A DNA stretch of 17,783 nucleotides from Lentisphaeria bacterium (GTDB lineage: Bacteria > Verrucomicrobiota > Lentisphaeria > JABSQK01 > UBA12247). The notes under the pieces are model-generated. The model had not been told where the DNA came from. It did no database searches and worked only from the letters and a program-made list of their open reading frames with translations. Shown here piece by piece: positions 14,301 through 17,783 of this stretch; position 1 is the stretch's first letter, and every line of letters starts with the position of its first letter. The stretch is from NCBI GenBank assembly GCA_003477185.1, contig DMTJ01000567.1:1-17783 (forward strand), written 5' to 3'. The position numbers and the translations under genes are program-made.

Positions 14301-16187
14301 TTATCGCTGTCCTAATTTTCTGAGCCTCTGCAGGCTGAATGTATATCGTGAAACAGGAAAGTCGGTCAGCGTGACCGGCCCGTTATCCCAATACTGCTGC
14401 GCCTGATACCCGTAGAGATTCTCCACCAGGCCAATCTGCATCTTGGCCGCGTCCGGTGCCTTGTGATCGACACGGAGCTGAGCAATCGCTTTGCGGGCGC
14501 TCAGGGCGGCATTGCCGTGCTCGGCCTTGGCTAGGTCTATGAGTGCGAAGGTGCAGGCCACCCGGGCGATCGCCATGTCGAACATCGGGCCTTCGGGTGA
14601 TTTGAGAACAGGGCGGCGGACGTGGTTGAGCATCCGCGTGCGCAGGGCATTCGACGTCTCTGGCAGGCGTGAGGCGGCCCAGGCAGCGGCGGCGCGTGTT
14701 GCTCCCGAGGTTGTGTCGTCGAGGTTGCACTGCTTGAAAATCGCCATGATGGTCGCTGCGCAGTCAGGGTCTCTCAGCGCGCCAAGAGTGTGCAGTGCGG
14801 TCACTCGCACATCAGTGGCATTGTCCATGCTTACGGCGTGGTCCCGCGCCCAGCTCAAACCCTCCGTGAACTGCAGCGCAGAAATAGCCTTTAGTAGTGC
14901 AATCTGTGTGGCTGCGTCATCGGTCTCGGTATGGGCCAGCAACGCATCCTTTGCCTTTCTGTAGTCAGCCAACCTGACGGTGTCGATCAAGGCCGCGAGG
15001 GTTTCACCGCTCTCTTTTGGCAAGCGGGCAGCAAGCTGCGAGCCATACTGCGCGGACTGGATGGCGCGCAAGATCCGAAAGCAGTGGAAGCGGCGGTGCT
15101 CGTTGTCGTCGTCAATAAAGGCACCGCAGAGCGTATCGACTGCATCCCGGCTGTGCTTCATCAGGGCGTCGGCCGCCGCGCGCCGCACGCGAGCACTCTC
15201 AGGGTCACCGGTCAGATTCATCAGCGCGTCTCGCGCGACCGGAACATTGAAGAAGCCTAAGGACTTTGACGCGGCCAGTCGCACATCCCGCTCTGGGTCG
15301 TGCACCAACAAAGCCAGCACCACTTCCAACGCAGCGTCCGATGAGAGCCTGCCGCCGGCGTCCGCCGCCAACGCCCGAATTGCGGAGTTCGCATCTTGGC
15401 TTAGCGTGCGCAGCAGTTGTTCGCCGAACTCGCCTGGTTGGATTGCGAACTTCGCAACTTGTCCACGCACTGCAGGTGATTGGGCAGTGGCCAGGTGCGT
15501 GACTGTGTCGTTTAACTCTGCGCGGTCTGGTGAGCGTGCCAGTCCTTGCAGGGCGATGCCGATCAACTGCGCATCGTTCCCGGTAAGCGGCTGTTGCCAA
15601 ACAGCGGCAAGTTTTGGGGGCTCGCAGTCTACGAGCGCCTTCCAGGCGGCTATGGCCACATGTGGCTGCGGGTCAGTGGTGAATGCCTGCAGGGCAGCGC
15701 AGTCCAGCAACCCGGCGCTGGCACCGACGCGCACTGCGGCACGCCGCAAGTACCAGTCACTCTGCTGTAGAAAGGTCTGTAGATTCGGAATCTCGACCTC
15801 GGCGCCAAAGCGGTGGAAGGTGTTCAAAATATCCCGTACGACTTTCAGGTCCGTCTCGCGAGCGAGTTGCTCTTCTAGCACCGACAACGCCTGGCGATTC
15901 TTGCACTCGCCGAGTTCCCAGACGATGCGTGAGCGCATAAAGGGATTATCCGCCAGCGAGAAGTGTAACCGTTGAGACTCGAGATCCTCGCTCGTGGCGA
16001 CTTTGTGCGGCAGCCAAAAGATAAACGTTCGCTCTGGAAAAGGGCCCTCCTGCCAGAGTGCCCGAACATCTGGATACAGCCGACGTTCCGCCAGTAGATC
16101 GGGGTACGGATCTTCCGGGGTGACAGTTTCCCACGCCCAGAGAGCAGGAATGGAAACCAAGACGAAGAGCAAGAATTTAGCAGGCAT
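14301..16187 (-). CDS. Exported HEAT-repeat protein
   Basis: A 628-residue protein from the ATG at 16187. The frame is open upstream to 16298, but starting at 16187 puts a clear signal peptide at the N-terminus (MPAKFLLFVLVSIPALWAWE), and the upstream extension would run close to the previous gene. After about residue 60 the protein is a continuous array of HEAT-like helical repeats to about residue 560. Examples are VRDILNTFHRFGAEVEIPNL, VRLAASKSLGFFNVPVARDA and RRAAADALMKHSRDAVDTL. HEAT arrays are protein-protein scaffolds; no catalytic domain is seen. It lies 49 bases after the SGNH gene and 15 before argH. Its presence downstream of an MBOAT/SGNH pair suggests an envelope role, perhaps as a scaffold for the acylation or polymer complex, but that is inference. 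An opposite-strand frame at 14980-15975 is a shadow. Confidence 0.85.
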   Translation of the reverse strand: MPAKFLLFVLVSIPALWAWETVTPEDPYPDLLAERRLYPDVRALWQEGPFPERTFIFWLPHKVATSEDLESQRLHFSLADNPFMRSRIVWELGECKNRQALSVLEEQLARETDLKVVRDILNTFHRFGAEVEIPNLQTFLQQSDWYLRRAAVRVGASAGLLDCAALQAFTTDPQPHVAIAAWKALVDCEPPKLAAVWQQPLTGNDAQLIGIALQGLARSPDRAELNDTVTHLATAQSPAVRGQVAKFAIQPGEFGEQLLRTLSQDANSAIRALAADAGGRLSSDAALEVVLALLVHDPERDVRLAASKSLGFFNVPVARDALMNLTGDPESARVRRAAADALMKHSRDAVDTLCGAFIDDDNEHRRFHCFRILRAIQSAQYGSQLAARLPKESGETLAALIDTVRLADYRKAKDALLAHTETDDAATQIALLKAISALQFTEGLSWARDHAVSMDNATDVRVTALHTLGALRDPDCAATIMAIFKQCNLDDTTSGATRAAAAWAASRLPETSNALRTRMLNHVRRPVLKSPEGPMFDMAIARVACTFALIDLAKAEHGNAALSARKAIAQLRVDHKAPDAAKMQIGLVENLYGYQAQQYWDNGPVTLTDFPVSRYTFSLQRLRKLGQR

Positions 16188-16236
16188 GCCCGGACTGTAG
16201 TCACCCACGGGACACGCGCAAGGAAAGGCTGCTGGC

Positions 16237-17202
16237 TCAGCGAGGATATCGCGAGGAAATTCGCTTTGCCAAATCTTGAGAAAAGCGGATCGCGTCATCG
16301 CTGCTCAGGTGACTCCCGTCATAACTGAGGTAGAACTCGCCAGAAAAATCGAGCCAATCTGCACCCGCTGCTTCAAGGGCCTGGCGCACATCTTCCTCGA
16401 CGTAGCCGCTGAGCTCGTCTTCGAGCTCCACCATCTCGTCCGTGGTCGGCGGTCGGAAGGCGAAGACACGGATCCCGGCTTCCCGCCAGGTGGTCACTTT
16501 CTGGCAAAGCGCCGCGAGCACGGCGGGGTCTACTTGAGAGCGCGAGAAATTGTCTTGGTACTGGCGCAGAGCGCTCTGCGGCTGCGGCGGCACCATCTTG
16601 CTCGCCACCCAGCCATCGGCATAATATTTTTGCAGATATTGAGCTGAATTCGGAGATGGCACACCGGGAATCGGCGGTTCTACTACGGGGCGAAATGCCT
16701 TAAGTGCAGACCGCAGACCGGCGTGCTGCACGGCGCTCCCGGGACCTCGGCGATTACAGCTATGCCAGTGCTCGTTTGCTACCGCCTCCGGAGTCAGAGA
16801 GAATGGGGTTACACCCAGGACGATGGTCTGTTGTGAACTTGCGCGGTCCAGCTTTGCCTGCGCGGCAGCGAGCAGCGGATCACTCATCCCACCGCTGGAA
16901 AAGCCCATGTTTAGAATCCGGAGTTCTGGCAGGACGTCTCGCATCGCATCCGGCGAGACGCCGCGATAGACGCGGGAGTCTCCCACGAGCACCAGATCAT
17001 GGCTGGAAGAAGCGAAAGTTTTCAACTGGAAGAGCTGCTGGACGTTGGTGAGTTGATCTGGAGCTTTGGCGTCTTGTCTGGCGCGAATGTAGCCCGCTGT
17101 AGCAACGGCAAGCGTAATCGCACAGAGGGTCACGATCAGGCGCACCCAACTCTCGCGAGTTGCGGGGGGCGCGGTGTAAAGGGGATCATTTGCCGTATTC
17201 AT
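16237..17202 (-). CDS. SGNH/DltD-like O-acyltransferase partner of the MBOAT protein
   Basis: A 321-residue membrane-anchored protein with one N-terminal transmembrane segment at about 20-38, leaving the rest outside the cytoplasmic membrane. It has an SGNH-hydrolase-like active site: VLVGDSRVYRG at 71-81 with Ser76 as nucleophile, and YDGSHLSSDDA at 294-304 with Asp295 and His298. The GDSR and D-x-S-H-L patterns are those of proteins that work with MBOAT acyltransferases (AlgJ/AlgX, DltD, PatB types), where the MBOAT protein moves an acyl group across the membrane and this protein transfers it to a polysaccharide or wall polymer. The gene starts 10 bases after the MBOAT stop, strongly supporting a functional pair. 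No strong Shine-Dalgarno site precedes the ATG. The acceptor polymer cannot be told from sequence. Confidence 0.85.
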   Translation of the reverse strand: MNTANDPLYTAPPATRESWVRLIVTLCAITLAVATAGYIRARQDAKAPDQLTNVQQLFQLKTFASSSHDLVLVGDSRVYRGVSPDAMRDVLPELRILNMGFSSGGMSDPLLAAAQAKLDRASSQQTIVLGVTPFSLTPEAVANEHWHSCNRRGPGSAVQHAGLRSALKAFRPVVEPPIPGVPSPNSAQYLQKYYADGWVASKMVPPQPQSALRQYQDNFSRSQVDPAVLAALCQKVTTWREAGIRVFAFRPPTTDEMVELEDELSGYVEEDVRQALEAAGADWLDFSGEFYLSYDGSHLSSDDAIRFSQDLAKRISSRYPR

Positions 17203-17212
17203 CTCGTGCCCA

Positions 17213-17783
17213 TCAGAACTGAAAATAGATAAATTGTTGGCCGGGCCCGCGCAGAAAAATTGCCGCCAGCACGAGTGCGACGAATAGCGGCGGCTCCAGC
17301 CAATGCAGGATTCGTTCCCGAGTCGCCTCGGTCAGGCGCCCGGCAATTCCATGAACGAATTGCATCAGGACAAAGCCTATCAGAATGGCATAGGTCAGCC
17401 AGGACATGTCGATCAGCACGCCCGCGGTGGGCGGATCGCGTAGAAAGGCCATTCCCATGAAGGCATCTCTCACCTGCGCCAGCGACTCTGCACGAAAGAT
17501 CGCCCAGCCAATAAAGACTGCGAACAGCGTGACTGCCCGCCGAAAGCACAGCCCGATCGGACCCGTGAACCGTCGGTGTAGGCCAGTGATTCGCTCTGCG
17601 GAGAGAACGGCTGCATGCCATGCGCCCCAGATCACGAAGGGCCAAGCGGCACCATGCCACAGGCCTGAGAGTATCATTGTGAGCCAGAGGTTGTAGTGAT
17701 TACGCAAGGCTGTGCACTGGGACCCGCCAAGTGGGATGTACACGTAATCCCGAAACCAGGTGGAGAGCGAGATGTGCCAGCGC
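17213..17783 (-). CDS. MBOAT family O-acyltransferase, C-terminal part (5' end outside window)
   Basis: The last 189 residues of an AlgI/PatA/DltB-like membrane-bound O-acyltransferase. The frame enters at the window edge with RWHISLSTWFRDYVYIPLGG, the family hallmark, followed by LWLTMILSGLWHGAAWPFV with the conserved catalytic His. Three further hydrophobic segments follow (VTLFAVFIGWAIF, LIDMSWLTYAILIGFVLM, LFVALVLAAIFLRG). Such proteins carry an acyl group, usually acetyl, from the cytoplasm across the membrane for O-acylation of alginate, peptidoglycan, teichoic acid or other exopolysaccharides. The family is about 450-500 residues, so more than half lies beyond 17783. The GTG at 17743 is internal, not a start. 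It is the first gene seen of the minus-strand operon. Confidence 0.92.
   Translation of the reverse strand, partial: RWHISLSTWFRDYVYIPLGGSQCTALRNHYNLWLTMILSGLWHGAAWPFVIWGAWHAAVLSAERITGLHRRFTGPIGLCFRRAVTLFAVFIGWAIFRAESLAQVRDAFMGMAFLRDPPTAGVLIDMSWLTYAILIGFVLMQFVHGIAGRLTEATRERILHWLEPPLFVALVLAAIFLRGPGQQFIYFQF

Noticed and set aside
14980..15975. Long plus-strand open frame of 331 codons
   Set aside because: It is antisense to the HEAT-repeat gene, its composition is Ser/Arg/Ala-rich as expected for a shadow frame in GC-rich DNA, and it shows no domain.

Overview
The window reads as a chromosomal segment of a free-living, probably marine or polysaccharide-degrading bacterium, most likely of the PVC group (Verrucomicrobiota, Lentisphaerota or Kiritimatiellota). 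The pointers are a GH29 fucosidase beside a sulfatase remnant, a surface beta-helix protein ending in a 'GWNLVAMP'-type C-terminal domain, and a periplasmic LysM/FecR/Ig-like protein. This assignment is an inference. The sequence is moderately GC-rich and has no rRNA, tRNA, CRISPR array or transposase that I can recognise.

The left part (1-8300) mixes intact genes with wreckage. A large beta-helix surface protein (1-1571) is broken by many frame changes. An intact YchJ/SEC-C protein (1938-2360) and an intact GH29 alpha-L-fucosidase (2730-4559) follow. On the minus strand lie a C-terminal sulfatase remnant with an in-frame TAG (4607-5215), an intact MscS channel (5391-6188), an intact GDP-L-fucose synthase (6273-7229), and the last part of a GDP-mannose 4,6-dehydratase gene (7226-7545) cut off upstream and carrying a one-base frameshift. 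A plus-strand DEDDh exonuclease of the KapD/ERI-1 type (about 7741-8283) keeps its catalytic motifs but has three in-frame TAG codons and no obvious start. The fucose theme (fucosidase, sulfatase, gmd, fcl) suggests fucose-containing glycan use and synthesis, but half of these genes are broken here.

The middle (8683-10914) holds a plus-strand pair: a 589-residue exported protein with LysM, FecR-like and Ig/FN3-like domains, and a glycine-rich membrane protein 3 bases downstream. I do not know a named system for this pair.

The right part (11195-17783) is one tightly packed minus-strand block. In transcription order it contains an MBOAT O-acyltransferase (cut by the window edge), an SGNH/DltD-like partner, a secreted HEAT-repeat protein, argH, recR and an M42 metallopeptidase. 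Gaps are 10, 49 and 15 bases, then an argH/recR overlap, then 30 bases, so co-transcription is likely. The first two genes should O-acylate an exported glycan or cell-wall polymer. The last three are housekeeping genes for arginine synthesis, recombinational repair and peptide turnover.
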